Notes: generated from the letters alone by a model not told the origin. 37,662 bases of DNA from an uncultured Oscillospiraceae bacterium (GCA_900555435.1 USLH01000001.1:1-37662), one strand, 5' to 3'; shown: positions 24,953-32,774, counted from the first letter of the stretch. A program made the numbers and translations.

Positions 24953-25150
24953 TTATGCGTAGGGGATCATCTTCTTGATAGCGGCTACGCAGGTCTTATC
25001 TGCATAGGCGGCGCCACGAAGCTGGCGTTTGCGCTTGGTAGACTTCTTGGTCAGGATGTGGCGGCGGTTCATTTTTGCACGCTTGACGAGACCGTTCTTG
25101 GTGAGGGCGAAGCGCTTTTTGGATGCGCTGTGAGATTTGATCTTCGGCAT
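24953..25150 (-). CDS. rpmI: 50S ribosomal protein bL35
   Basis: The 65-residue product starts MPKIKSHSASKKRFALTKNG and is very basic, with RRHILTKKSTKRKRQLRG, all typical of bL35. It is the middle gene of infC-rpmI-rplT, with 51 bases to each neighbour. An AGGAGG lies a few bases upstream of the ATG. Confidence 0.98.
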   Translation of the reverse strand: MPKIKSHSASKKRFALTKNGLVKRAKMNRRHILTKKSTKRKRQLRGAAYADKTCVAAIKKMIPYA

Positions 25151-25201
25151 ATCAGGGATCCTCCTTTATTTTTTCACATGGTTTGTACGGTGGAAGCAGG
25201 C

Positions 25202-25720
25202 TTACTTTGCGTTCTTCGGAAGCAGGAAGATCACCATGCTCCGGCCTTCCATCTTGGCAGGCTTATCGAGGCTGCTCACCTCTGCGCAGGCGTCCTTGAA
25301 CCGTTCCAGAAGCGCCCGGCCCAGATCGGTGTGCGCCATCTCTCTTCCACGGAACCGGACGGACACCTTTACTTTGTCGCCGCCGCTCAGGAACTTGATG
25401 GCCTGATTCGCCTTGGTCTCAAAATCGTGGGTGTCGATGTTCATGGACATCCGGACTTCCTTGACCTCAACGACCTTCTGGTTCTTTCTCGCTTCTTTCT
25501 CCCGCTTGGCCTGCTCATAACGGTACTTGCCGAAATCCATGATCCGGCAGACGTTGGGCGTGGCCTGGGGCGCAATGTCAACGAGATCCAATCCCTTGTC
25601 AATGGCCAGTGCGAGAGCCTGCCGTGTCGGCATAATGCCCAGCTGGCTTCCGTCTGCGTCTACGACACGGACTTCCTTCTCCCGGATCTCCTCGTTGATG
25701 AGCAAGTCTTTTTTGCTAAT
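25202..25720 (-). CDS. infC: Translation initiation factor IF-3, ATT start
   Basis: IF-3 blocks premature subunit joining and proofreads initiation codons. The 172-residue product reads ISKKDLLINEEIREKEVRVV, with the linker and C-terminal domain VKEVRMSMNIDTHDFETK...VKVSVRFRGREM. The start is taken as ATT (25720-25718), with GGGAGGTG placed 9 bases upstream; no ATG or GTG lies near. A rare AUU start is the known hallmark of infC and lets IF-3 repress itself. The longer frame (from 25963) runs through the leader terminator and is rejected. Confidence 0.93.
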   Translation of the reverse strand: MSKKDLLINEEIREKEVRVVDADGSQLGIMPTRQALALAIDKGLDLVDIAPQATPNVCRIMDFGKYRYEQAKREKEARKNQKVVEVKEVRMSMNIDTHDFETKANQAIKFLSGGDKVKVSVRFRGREMAHTDLGRALLERFKDACAEVSSLDKPAKMEGRSMVIFLLPKNAK

Positions 25721-25758
25721 GGTAAAGCACCTCCCGTACCCGTTGGAACCAACTAACC

Positions 25759-25904
25759 GTCCGCATGGCGGACAACAAAAAAGCATGGACGCGCTTTCGT
25801 CCATGCCAACCCGAAAACGCCTGAAACAGGCGCTCACAAACCGGTATTGACCCATCTGACACGAAAGCGAAGGGTGAGGATGCAGGCATCCTGCTTGATT
25901 GTTC
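25759..25904 (-). ncRNA. infC leader with terminator (L20-leader-like)
   Basis: A leader of about 180 bases separates the promoter from infC. In RNA order it shows AGGATGC/GCATCCT (25892-25877), CGCCTG/CAGGCG followed by TTTT (25832-25814), a strong terminator with 9-bp stem GCATGGACG/CGTCCATGC, loop AAAGCG and six T (25806-25777), and a GTCCGC/GCGGAC hairpin (25773-25759). The segment CGCTTTCGT (25869-25861) is a perfect complement of ACGAAAGCG in the terminator loop and stem (25800-25792). The layout resembles the bL20-controlled leader known from Bacillus; equivalence is inferred. Confidence 0.7.
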
Positions 25905-25910
25905 TTATGA

Positions 25911-25939
25911 AGTATACCACATCCGCACCCTGCTGTCAA
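25911..25939 (-). promoter_or_regulatory. Sigma-A promoter of the infC operon
   Basis: Minus strand: TTGACA (25939-25934), a 17-base spacer, and TATACT (25916-25911). It has the same hexamers and spacing as the leuS promoter. It may drive much of the 20-kb run downstream. Confidence 0.92.
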
Positions 25940-25956
25940 GACTTTTTTCTTTTCTC

Positions 25957-25985
25957 TTGCCAAGTTCCAGTCCTTCTGCTAAACT
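25957..25985 (+). promoter_or_regulatory. Sigma-A promoter of the divergent 168-residue gene
   Basis: TTGCCA (25957-25962), a 17-base spacer, and TAAACT (25980-25985), about 45 bases before the RBS of the gene at 26030. It is arranged back to back with the infC promoter; the two -35 boxes are 17 bases apart. Confidence 0.75.
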
Positions 25986-26029
25986 GAAAGCAGAAAGCCA
26001 TCCGTTTTTTGTTTTTGCGAGGTGATCTT

Positions 26030-26536
26030 ATGTCCGAATTCCTTTCTTCCGCACCCCTTTCCTTCGATCCCGCCGCCCTCCGGAAGCAGTTAGGGCTCAC
26101 CGAAGACGAAATGACTGACCTTCTCACCGGCGATCCCCTCGCCTCCCTGACCCGGCAGGTGATGCTCTCTTCCCTTCTTGGGACCTCTCCTCCCGACCGG
26201 CTCCGCACCCTTTTGAGCACCCCACCCCTGTCCGGAAAACCCCTCCCGGATGCCGCCTCGGAAACGGTTTCCGCCTTCCTTTCCGGAAGCCCTCTCCCGG
26301 AGCCGGAGCTATGCTCCCTCTTCACCTCCGCCATGACCCGGCTGCGGGATCCGGAAGCCGGCTCCGCCCCGACCCCGGAGGAAATGCTTGCCGCCGACCA
26401 GGACGTTTTTCTGGAAAAGACCGGGCTTCCCTCCTCCGTCCTTTCCCGGATCGCCGCATCTCAGCCGGATGCCAACGTTTACCCGGAGCTTGCCCTTCTG
26501 ACCGCTTCCGCCCTTCTTGCCAATCTTCTACATTAA
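26030..26536 (+). CDS. Unknown 168-residue protein divergent from infC
   Basis: No family recognised. The protein is acidic and rich in Leu, Ser, Pro and Ala, without a signal peptide or clear membrane helix; the C-terminus ends in a short hydrophobic helix-like stretch (ELALLTASALLANLLH). It looks mostly helical, with repeated pattern LLSTPPLSGKPLP/FLSGSPLPEPEL around 70-100. The start at 26030 has GAGGTGAT at 7 bases, an excellent RBS, so I prefer it to the ATG at 26009. It has its own promoter and a strong hairpin after it, so it is a real single-gene unit. Codons strongly favour C at the third position, as in metY. Confidence 0.75.
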   Translation: MSEFLSSAPLSFDPAALRKQLGLTEDEMTDLLTGDPLASLTRQVMLSSLLGTSPPDRLRTLLSTPPLSGKPLPDAASETVSAFLSGSPLPEPELCSLFTSAMTRLRDPEAGSAPTPEEMLAADQDVFLEKTGLPSSVLSRIAASQPDANVYPELALLTASALLANLLH

Positions 26537-26550
26537 ATAGACAAAACTTT

Positions 26551-26575
26551 CCCCGGAGGTCTTGTTCCTCCGGGG
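26551..26575 (+). terminator. Strong hairpin after the 168-residue gene
   Basis: CCCCGGAGG (26551-26559) and CCTCCGGGG (26567-26575) form a perfect 9-bp stem with a 7-base loop. There is no T run, so termination may be partial. The 3' part of the loop and the start of the right arm coincide with the -35 box of the metY promoter. Confidence 0.55.
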
Positions 26576-26590
26576 ATTCTGTGTTATACT
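26562..26590 (+). promoter_or_regulatory. Probable sigma-A promoter of metY
   Basis: TTGTTC (26562-26567), a 17-base spacer, and TATACT (26585-26590), about 30 bases before the metY start. The short 5' UTR leaves no space for a SAM or other methionine riboswitch. Confidence 0.6.
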
Positions 26591-26620
26591 GAAAACAAAA
26601 ACCGGAAAGTGTGTGACCCT

Positions 26621-27895
26621 ATGGAACTGGAAACCAAATGCCTCCATGCAGGCTATACCCCGAAAAACGGCGAACCCCGCCAGATCCCTATTGTTCAAAG
26701 CACCACCTTCAAATATGACACCAGCGAAGACATGGGCAAGCTCTTCGATCTGGAAGCCTCCGGCTACTTCTACACCCGGCTCCAGAACCCCACAAACGAT
26801 GCCGTCGCCGCCCGCATCGCCGCTCTGGAAGGCGGTACTGCCGCCATGCTGACCTCCTCCGGTCAGGCGGCTTCCTTCTACTCCGTCTTCAACATCTGCT
26901 CCTGCGGCGATCATGTCGTCTCCTGCTCCGCCATTTACGGCGGCACCTACAACCTCTTTGCCGTGACTATGAAGCGGATGGGCATCGACTTCACCTTCGT
27001 GGAGCCCGACTGCACCGACGAGGAACTGAACGCCGCATTCCGTCCCAACACCAAAGCCGTCTTCAGCGAGACCATCGCAAACCCCGCCCTGACCGTTTTG
27101 GACATTGAGCGCTTTGCAAAGGCCGCCCACGCCCACGGCGTCCCCCTGATCGTGGACAACACCTTCGCTACCCCCATCCTCTGCCGCCCCTTTGAGTGGG
27201 GTGCAGACATTGTCACCCACTCCACCACCAAATATATGGACGGTCATGCCTCCGCTGTAGGCGGCTGCATCGTGGACAGCGGCAAGTTCGACTGGAATGC
27301 CCACGCCGACAAGTTTCCCGGCCTGACCACCCCCGATGAAAGCTACCACGGCATCACCTACACCGAACGTTTCGGCTTGGAAGGCGCTTACATCACCAAA
27401 GCCACCGCCCAGCTCATGCGGGATTTCGGCTCCATTCAGGCGCCCCAGAACGCCTATCTGCTGAATCTGGGGCTGGAAAGCCTCCACCTGCGGATGCAGC
27501 GCCACTGCGAAAATGCGCAGGCTGTCGCCGAGTATCTGGAGAAGCACCCCAAGGTCGCATGGGTCAACTACTGCGGCCTTCCCTCCAACAAATACTACGC
27601 CCTGGCGCAGAAATACCTGCCCGACGGCTGCTGCGGCGTGGTCTCCTTCGGCGTCAAGGGCGGCCGTCCGATGGCGGAGCTTTTCATGAAGAACTTAAAA
27701 CTCGCCTCCATCGTCACCCATGTGGCCGACGCCAAGACCTGCGTGCTCCATCCTGCCAGCAGCACCCATCGTCAGATGAACGATGCGGAGCTGGCCGCCG
27801 CCGGCGTCAGCCCCGACCTGATCCGCTTCTCCGTAGGCATCGAAAGCAAAAAGGACATCCTTGCCGACTTAGAGCAGGCCCTGTCCGTCCTGTAA
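26621..27895 (+). CDS. metY: O-acetylhomoserine sulfhydrylase (MetY type)
   Basis: PLP-dependent gamma-replacement enzyme that makes homocysteine (or methionine) from O-acetylhomoserine and sulfide or methanethiol. The 424-residue product shows the Cys/Met-metabolism signature: YTRLQNPTNDAV (51-62), SGQAA (80-84), DNTFATP (179-185), and the PLP Lys204 in HSTTKYMDGH. The length and the insertion around 230-260 suit MetY (about 425) rather than cystathionine synthases (about 380). The start is the ATG at 26621, with GGAAAG 11 bases before; an in-frame GTG at 26609 is a weaker alternative. A C-S lyase gene follows, so the pair serves sulfur amino acid metabolism. Confidence 0.93.
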   Translation: MELETKCLHAGYTPKNGEPRQIPIVQSTTFKYDTSEDMGKLFDLEASGYFYTRLQNPTNDAVAARIAALEGGTAAMLTSSGQAASFYSVFNICSCGDHVVSCSAIYGGTYNLFAVTMKRMGIDFTFVEPDCTDEELNAAFRPNTKAVFSETIANPALTVLDIERFAKAAHAHGVPLIVDNTFATPILCRPFEWGADIVTHSTTKYMDGHASAVGGCIVDSGKFDWNAHADKFPGLTTPDESYHGITYTERFGLEGAYITKATAQLMRDFGSIQAPQNAYLLNLGLESLHLRMQRHCENAQAVAEYLEKHPKVAWVNYCGLPSNKYYALAQKYLPDGCCGVVSFGVKGGRPMAELFMKNLKLASIVTHVADAKTCVLHPASSTHRQMNDAELAAAGVSPDLIRFSVGIESKKDILADLEQALSVL

Positions 27896-27921
27896 CAACG
27901 TAAATTTCGATCACCGACTGT

Positions 27922-27959
27922 CCGCCGGATCGTCCCTGTGGCGGTCCGGCGGCCGTTTT
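27922..27959 (+). terminator. Terminator between metY and the C-S lyase gene
   Basis: CCGCCGGATCG (27922-27932) and CGGTCCGGCGG (27942-27952) form an 11-bp stem with one G-T pair, followed by CCGTTTTC. It ends about 10 bases before the next RBS, so some read-through into the lyase gene would be needed for co-expression. Confidence 0.65.
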
Positions 27960-27978
27960 CATGCGAAAGGAGCCTCTT

Positions 27979-29136
27979 ATGTGCAAGCCCTTTGATTTCG
28001 ATACCTGCCCCGACCGCCGGAACACGGATTCCACCAAATGGAAGGTTCCGGAAACTCTTCTTCCCATGTTCGTGGCAGATATGGACTTCCGCTCCCCGGA
28101 ATGTGTGAATCGGGCGCTGGAAGCCCGGATCAGCCACGGGGTCTACGGCTACGGCAGCCTGACCAACGGCTACGTTTCCGCCCTGCAAAATTGGGAAAAG
28201 GAGCTTCACGGCGTCTCCCTCCAAAAAGAGGAGCTGTCTGTTGTTCCCGGCGTGATCACCGGCCTTTCCTGGGTCCTCCATACGGTCTGCAAAGAGGGGG
28301 AAGGCTGCATCGTCCCCACCCCTGCCTACCCGCCCTTCTTCGCCACCCCCAAAAGCTGGAACCTATCCGTCCGGGAATGCCCCCTGCTCCAAAAGGACAG
28401 CAGCTGGGAAATGGATTTCGATGCCTTTGAGGGCCTTGCAAAAGATCCCGGCGTGACCAGCTTCATCCTCTGCAACCCCCATAACCCCACTGGCCGGGCA
28501 TGGAGTCGGGAGGACCTGATCCGGATGCTCACCATCTGCCGGGAGAATCACGTTTTCGTTTTAGCGGACGAGATCCACGGGGATCTCGCCCTCCCCGGGA
28601 CGGCCTTCACCTCCGTCCTATCCCTGCCGGAGGAGCTTCTCACCGGTGCTGCCGTTTTAAACGCCCCCAGCAAAACCTTCAACCTTCCCGGCCTTCAGAC
28701 CTCCAACCTAATCATCCGGGATCCCGATTTAAGAAAGCGGGTGACCGACGAGTTGAACGCCCACCACGTCTCCGCCCCTAATATCTTAGGGCTCTGCGCC
28801 GGGGAAGCCGCCTACCGGGAAGGCCGTCCGTGGCGGGACGCCATGATCGAATATGTAGCCGGGAATTTTGCTTTCTTGAAAGACTTCTTTGCAAAAAAAC
28901 TCCCGGAGCTCCCCTTTGCGATCCCGGAAGCCACCTATCTTTCGTGGCTCGACTTCCGATTCGCCGGCCTTTCGAGCAAGGAACTGGATCGCCGCTTCAA
29001 GGAAGCCGGCGTTTTTCTGGGGCTGGGCACCAATTTCGGTTCGGTCGGCGAAGGCTATATGCGCCTGACCGCCGGCTGCCCCCGCTCCATGCTGGAGGAA
29101 GGGGCGTCCCGCATCGTAAAGGCCCTTTCCCGCTGA
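27979..29136 (+). CDS. patB: PatB/MalY family C-S lyase (cystathionine beta-lyase)
   Basis: Fold type I PLP enzyme that splits cystathionine or cysteine conjugates to a thiol, pyruvate and ammonia. The 385-residue product has FVADMDFRSP (31-40), YGYGS (56-60), NPHNPTG (166-172), DEIH (197-200) and the PLP-binding Lys232 in NAPSKTFNLPGL, as in MalY/PatB. The start at 27979 has AAAGGAG upstream; the in-frame ATG at 27961 lacks an RBS and overlaps the terminator region. Together with metY and LuxS it could form a homocysteine-handling set. An aminotransferase role is less likely. Confidence 0.9.
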   Translation: MCKPFDFDTCPDRRNTDSTKWKVPETLLPMFVADMDFRSPECVNRALEARISHGVYGYGSLTNGYVSALQNWEKELHGVSLQKEELSVVPGVITGLSWVLHTVCKEGEGCIVPTPAYPPFFATPKSWNLSVRECPLLQKDSSWEMDFDAFEGLAKDPGVTSFILCNPHNPTGRAWSREDLIRMLTICRENHVFVLADEIHGDLALPGTAFTSVLSLPEELLTGAAVLNAPSKTFNLPGLQTSNLIIRDPDLRKRVTDELNAHHVSAPNILGLCAGEAAYREGRPWRDAMIEYVAGNFAFLKDFFAKKLPELPFAIPEATYLSWLDFRFAGLSSKELDRRFKEAGVFLGLGTNFGSVGEGYMRLTAGCPRSMLEEGASRIVKALSR

Positions 29137-29164
29137 ACCCACATTTTCCGAAGGAGGAAAAACC

Positions 29165-29833
29165 TTGCTTTATGTAACCGGCGACCTGCACGGCGATTTT
29201 GACCGTTTCAACGCCCCCGCCGTCAAAAAACTCCGCTCGTCCGACACTTTGGCCGTCTGCGGCGACTTCGGATTCGTCTGGAACGGCGGAAAAGAAGAGG
29301 AAAAGCTCTTAAAAAAGATCGGGAAGCGCCGGCACGACACCGTCTTCGTGGAAGGCTGTCATGACAACTACTCCCTTCTCAAAGAGTATCCCACCGTCGC
29401 CTATCGGGGCGGGAAGGCCCGGAAGATCTCCGGCAACCTCTACCAGCTCCTTCGGGGCGAGATCTATGAGATCGGCGGAAAGACCCTCTTTGCCTTCGGC
29501 GGCGGCGATTCCGGGGAGCTGAGCCTTGACAGCCCCATGTGGCAGCCCGAAGAACAGCCCTCCGAAGAGGAGCAGCAGCACGGCGTGGATTCCCTCAAAG
29601 CCCGTCACGGGAAGGTGGATTTCATCCTGACCCACGATGCTCCTGCTTCCATCAAGCACTTCTTAAATCTGGAAGACAACGAAGAAAGCACCATCCACCT
29701 CTACCTGGACTATATCGCCAAGCACTGCGATTTTGAAAAGTGGTTCTTCGGCCGCTATCATCTGGATAAAGTGATCCCGCCCCGCTATGCGGCTCTTTTC
29801 AAAGACACGATCCCGGCGGAGAGCCGACCTTAA
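29165..29833 (+). CDS. Calcineurin-like metallophosphoesterase with altered metal motifs
   Basis: A 222-residue protein of the metallophosphoesterase fold. Motif I is GDLHGD (Asp7, His9), motif II GDFGFVW (Asp34), motif III GCHDN (64-68), motif IV LTHDAP (His157), and motif V FGRYH (195-199). Compared with the family, the metal-binding Asn of GNH[D/E] is Cys65 and the first His of GHxH is Arg197, so metal affinity or activity may differ. The start is TTG at 29165 with AAGGAGG 7 bases upstream. It lies in the plus-strand run 28 bases after the C-S lyase gene. Substrate unknown. Confidence 0.85.
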   Translation: MLYVTGDLHGDFDRFNAPAVKKLRSSDTLAVCGDFGFVWNGGKEEEKLLKKIGKRRHDTVFVEGCHDNYSLLKEYPTVAYRGGKARKISGNLYQLLRGEIYEIGGKTLFAFGGGDSGELSLDSPMWQPEEQPSEEEQQHGVDSLKARHGKVDFILTHDAPASIKHFLNLEDNEESTIHLYLDYIAKHCDFEKWFFGRYHLDKVIPPRYAALFKDTIPAESRP

Positions 29834-29867
29834 AAAGCCCGACCCCGAAAAATTGGAGGAATCAACC

Positions 29868-30248
29868 ATGCAAAACCGTGTAAAGGTTGTCATCTGCGGA
29901 AAGACCTACACTCTGCAGACCGATGAAAGCCCCTCGTACATGATCTCTTTAGCCAAAGAGCTGGATAAGCGGATCAACGCTTTCTTAGAAGAAAACGAAA
30001 GCGCCGCCCTTCCCACCGCCGCCGTGCTGGTGGGCTTAGAGCTGATGGACGAGAGCATGAAATCCGTCTCCGACGTGGACCACATCCGCGCCCAGATCAA
30101 GGGCTACGTTGAAGAAGCCGCCGCCGCCCGGATCGAGACCGACCAGCTCCGGCGGGAGGTCTCCCTTTTAAAGCGGGAAAACGAGAATTTAAAGAGCAAT
30201 CTGGAGCTTTATGAGCTCCGGGACAAAGTGGGGGACAACCAGAAATGA
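29868..30248 (+). CDS. zapA: Cell division protein ZapA
   Basis: A 126-residue ZapA-type protein that bundles FtsZ filaments. The N-terminal globular part (KVVICGKTYTLQTDESPSYM, about 5-24, then VAKELDK-like helix) is followed by a long C-terminal coiled coil rich in Glu, Lys, Arg and Leu (about 65-120; LKRENENLKSNLELYELRD). The ATG at 29868 has GGAGG 8 bases upstream; upstream in-frame codons overlap the previous gene. The stop overlaps the start of the U32 gene (ATGA). The pair zapA-U32 is common in Clostridia. Confidence 0.92.
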   Translation: MQNRVKVVICGKTYTLQTDESPSYMISLAKELDKRINAFLEENESAALPTAAVLVGLELMDESMKSVSDVDHIRAQIKGYVEEAAAARIETDQLRREVSLLKRENENLKSNLELYELRDKVGDNQK

Positions 30249-32308
30249 CCCCGGAGATCTTGGCTCCCGTTGGCTCTCGGGAAGCGCTGGAGGCCGCCGT
30301 CCGCTGCGGTGCCGACGCCGTCTATCTGGGGCAGAAGAGCTTCAGCGCCCGGGCCGACTCCCGGAACTTTGACCCTGCCGAATTAAAAGACGCCGTGACC
30401 TACGCCCACCGCTTCGGCGTCCGGGTGCATCAGGCGCTCAACATTGTCACCTTCGACCGGGAGTTCCCCGCTCTGGAAGGCTGCATCAAAGCCGCCTGTG
30501 AAGCCGGCGTCGACGCCCTGATCGTGCAGGATTGGGGCGTTGCCGCCGCCGTAAAAGCACTGGCTCCCTCCATGCCCCTCCACGCCTCCACCCAGATGGC
30601 GATCCACTCCCCCGCCGGCGTGAAAACGGCGGAGCAGCTGGGCTTTTCCCGGGTGGTCCTCGCCCGGGAGCTTTCCAAAGAGGAGATCACCGCCATCCGT
30701 TCCTCCACCTCTCTGGAGCTGGAGGTCTTCGTTCACGGCGCCCACTGTATGTCCGTTTCCGGTCAGTGCTATCTAAGCGCCATGCTGGGCGGGAAAAGCG
30801 GCAACCGGGGCCGCTGCGCCCAACCCTGCCGTCTGCCCTTCTCCGCTGGCTGTCCCGGCATTTCCAAAGACGGGGAGGCCGTCCTCTCCTTGAAGGATCT
30901 CTGCCTGGTTTCCCGGCTTCCGGAGCTTGCCGCCATGGGGATCGAATCCTTCAAGATCGAAGGCCGGATGAAGCGCCCCGAATATGTGGCAGCCGCCGTT
31001 TCCGCCTGCCGGGCAGCTTTAAAAGGGGAAGAGCCGGACTTAAACGCCCTCCGTGCCGTCTTCTCCCGCAGTGGCTTTACCTCCGCCTATTTTGACGGCC
31101 GCATCGCCCCGGACATGTTCGGTTACCGACGGAAAGAGGACGTAGAAGCCGCTTCCGGCGTTTTAAAGGAGCTGCAGGGCACGTTTCAGAAAGAGTCCCC
31201 CCGCTTCCCCGCTTCCATGGAGCTGACTCTAAAGCCGGACGTTCCTGCCTTCCTTACTCTTGAAGCAGACGGAAAGACCGTTTCCGTCTCCGGTGAGCTT
31301 CCCCGGGAATCAGAACATCCCGCCGACGAAGCCTCTGCCCGGAAATTCTTAGGCAAGCTGGGCGGGACGCCCTATTTCCTCGCAAACCTTTCCGTTAAAA
31401 ACGAAGGGAATCTCTCCCTCCCCGCCTCCGGCTTCAACGCCCTCCGCCGGGAAGCCGTGGAGCAGCTGGACGCTCTACGCACCCGGATCCCGGAACGGTT
31501 TCATCCTTCTCCCCTCCCCACCCTGCCAAGCGGAAGAAATTCCGCCTGTGCCGGGGAGCTTTGGGGAGAATTCCGCAGCTTTTCCCAGCTGCCTTTCGCC
31601 GAAGCCTCCGCACTTTCCCGGATCCTCCTCCCCGTCCCGGAGCTGGAAGCCCACATGGAAGAGCTTTTTTTCCTTCTCCCGAAGTTGAGTGCCGTCCTCC
31701 CCCGTTTCACCTTTGAAAAAGAGGAGAGTTGGCTCCCCCGCCTGAAAAAGCTCCGGGAAGCTGGCGTTTCCTCTCTCTGGTGCAGTAACGCCGCCCACAT
31801 CGCCTTGGGCAGATCCGCCGGGATGGAGCTTCTGGGCAGCCCGTGGCTCAACCTCACCAACTCTCAAAGCCTGCTGGCAGCAAAAGAGCTGGGGCTTTCC
31901 GCCGCCGCCCTTTCCCCGGAGATCACCCTCTCCGATGCTCTCCGTTTAAAAAGCAGCCTGCCCTTAGGTCTTGCCGCTTACGGAAAGCTCCCTTTGATGA
32001 GCTTCCGGAGCTGCCCCATCAAGGCACGCCTGGGCTGCGGGAAATGCCGCAAAAAAGGGTTTCTCACCGACCGGAAGGGGGCCCGCTTCCCCGTCTGCTG
32101 CGACTTTGACGGTTCCGTGAGCTTTCTTTACAACTCCGTTCCTCTGGAGCTTTCCGACCGGGAACCGGAGCTTTCCCCCTTCTTCCTGACTCTCTTTTTT
32201 ACCGATGAATCGCCGGAGCAGGCGGTCAATGTACTCCGCCGCTATCAGACCGGCTCGTCCCCGAAGGAAGCCTACACCCGGGGACTTCTCTACCGTGGGG
32301 TGGAATGA
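30245..32308 (+). CDS. U32 family protein with DUF3656 domain (RlhA-like)
   Basis: A 687-residue protein with an N-terminal U32 domain: start PEILAPVGSREALEAAV, then the U32 signature VFVHGAHCMSVSGQCYLS and four cysteines (168, 175, 191, 195) that in relatives hold an iron-sulfur cluster. The DUF3656-type C-terminal part contains CPIKARLGCGKCRKKG and a further Cys pair (about 580-620). The architecture matches E. coli RlhA (YdcP, 653 residues), needed for hydroxylation of 23S rRNA C2501, and is related to TrhP, which acts on tRNA; a role in RNA hydroxylation is therefore more likely than proteolysis. Coupled to zapA by a 4-base overlap. Confidence 0.9.
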   Translation: MTPEILAPVGSREALEAAVRCGADAVYLGQKSFSARADSRNFDPAELKDAVTYAHRFGVRVHQALNIVTFDREFPALEGCIKAACEAGVDALIVQDWGVAAAVKALAPSMPLHASTQMAIHSPAGVKTAEQLGFSRVVLARELSKEEITAIRSSTSLELEVFVHGAHCMSVSGQCYLSAMLGGKSGNRGRCAQPCRLPFSAGCPGISKDGEAVLSLKDLCLVSRLPELAAMGIESFKIEGRMKRPEYVAAAVSACRAALKGEEPDLNALRAVFSRSGFTSAYFDGRIAPDMFGYRRKEDVEAASGVLKELQGTFQKESPRFPASMELTLKPDVPAFLTLEADGKTVSVSGELPRESEHPADEASARKFLGKLGGTPYFLANLSVKNEGNLSLPASGFNALRREAVEQLDALRTRIPERFHPSPLPTLPSGRNSACAGELWGEFRSFSQLPFAEASALSRILLPVPELEAHMEELFFLLPKLSAVLPRFTFEKEESWLPRLKKLREAGVSSLWCSNAAHIALGRSAGMELLGSPWLNLTNSQSLLAAKELGLSAAALSPEITLSDALRLKSSLPLGLAAYGKLPLMSFRSCPIKARLGCGKCRKKGFLTDRKGARFPVCCDFDGSVSFLYNSVPLELSDREPELSPFFLTLFFTDESPEQAVNVLRRYQTGSSPKEAYTRGLLYRGVE

Positions 32309-32327
32309 CCCCGGAAAGGACAAACCC

Positions 32328-32774
32328 ATGCCCCTTCTTTTTAAACGCCTCTCAGAAAACGCCTCCCTCCCCCGCCGTGCTACCCCGGAAAGCGCCGGTC
32401 TTGACCTCTGCGCCTGCCTTTCCGAAGACGTGGTGATCAAACCCTTTGAACGGGTCCGCATCCCCACCGGCCTTGCCATGGCCTTAGAGCCCGGGACCGT
32501 AGGCCTTGTCTACCCCCGCAGCGGCCTTTCCAGCAAATACGGCGTCACCCTCTCCAACTGCGTGGGAGTCGTCGACAGCGACTATCGGGGCGAGCTGCAG
32601 ATCCCCATGACCAACCACTCGAATACTCCCTTTACCATCCACCACGGCGACCGTATCGCCCAGCTGGTGGTGACCCCCATCCTCCTCCCGGAGCCGGAGG
32701 AAACCGACACCCTTCCGGAGACTCTCCGGGGCGAAGGCGGCTTCGGCTCCACCGGCATGACCTTTTCCAAATAA
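32328..32774 (+). CDS. dut: dUTP diphosphatase
   Basis: Hydrolyses dUTP to dUMP and pyrophosphate; a homotrimer. All five motifs are present in 148 residues: AGLDLCA (23-29), PRSGLSS (63-69), GVVDSDYRGEL (80-90) with catalytic Asp83, GDRIAQL (107-113), and the C-terminal arm RGEGGFGSTG (134-143). The start at 32328 has GGAAAGGA upstream; the longer frame overlaps the end of the U32 gene. Confidence 0.97.
   Translation: MPLLFKRLSENASLPRRATPESAGLDLCACLSEDVVIKPFERVRIPTGLAMALEPGTVGLVYPRSGLSSKYGVTLSNCVGVVDSDYRGELQIPMTNHSNTPFTIHHGDRIAQLVVTPILLPEPEETDTLPETLRGEGGFGSTGMTFSK

Noticed and set aside
25721..25963. 253-codon version of infC
   Set aside because: The extension reads through the leader terminator and promoter. 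The ATT start with GGGAGGTG is typical of infC.
26591..26620. SAM or other methionine riboswitch in front of metY
   Set aside because: The 5' UTR is only about 20-25 bases if the proposed promoter is right, and no S-box core was seen further up.
26528..27547. 339-codon minus-strand frame opposite metY
   Set aside because: Gly/Val-rich antisense shadow of a well-conserved enzyme; no RBS and no motif.
30245..32308. Reading the U32 protein as a secreted collagenase
   Set aside because: No signal peptide, four cluster cysteines and the DUF3656-type C-terminus point to the RNA hydroxylation branch.
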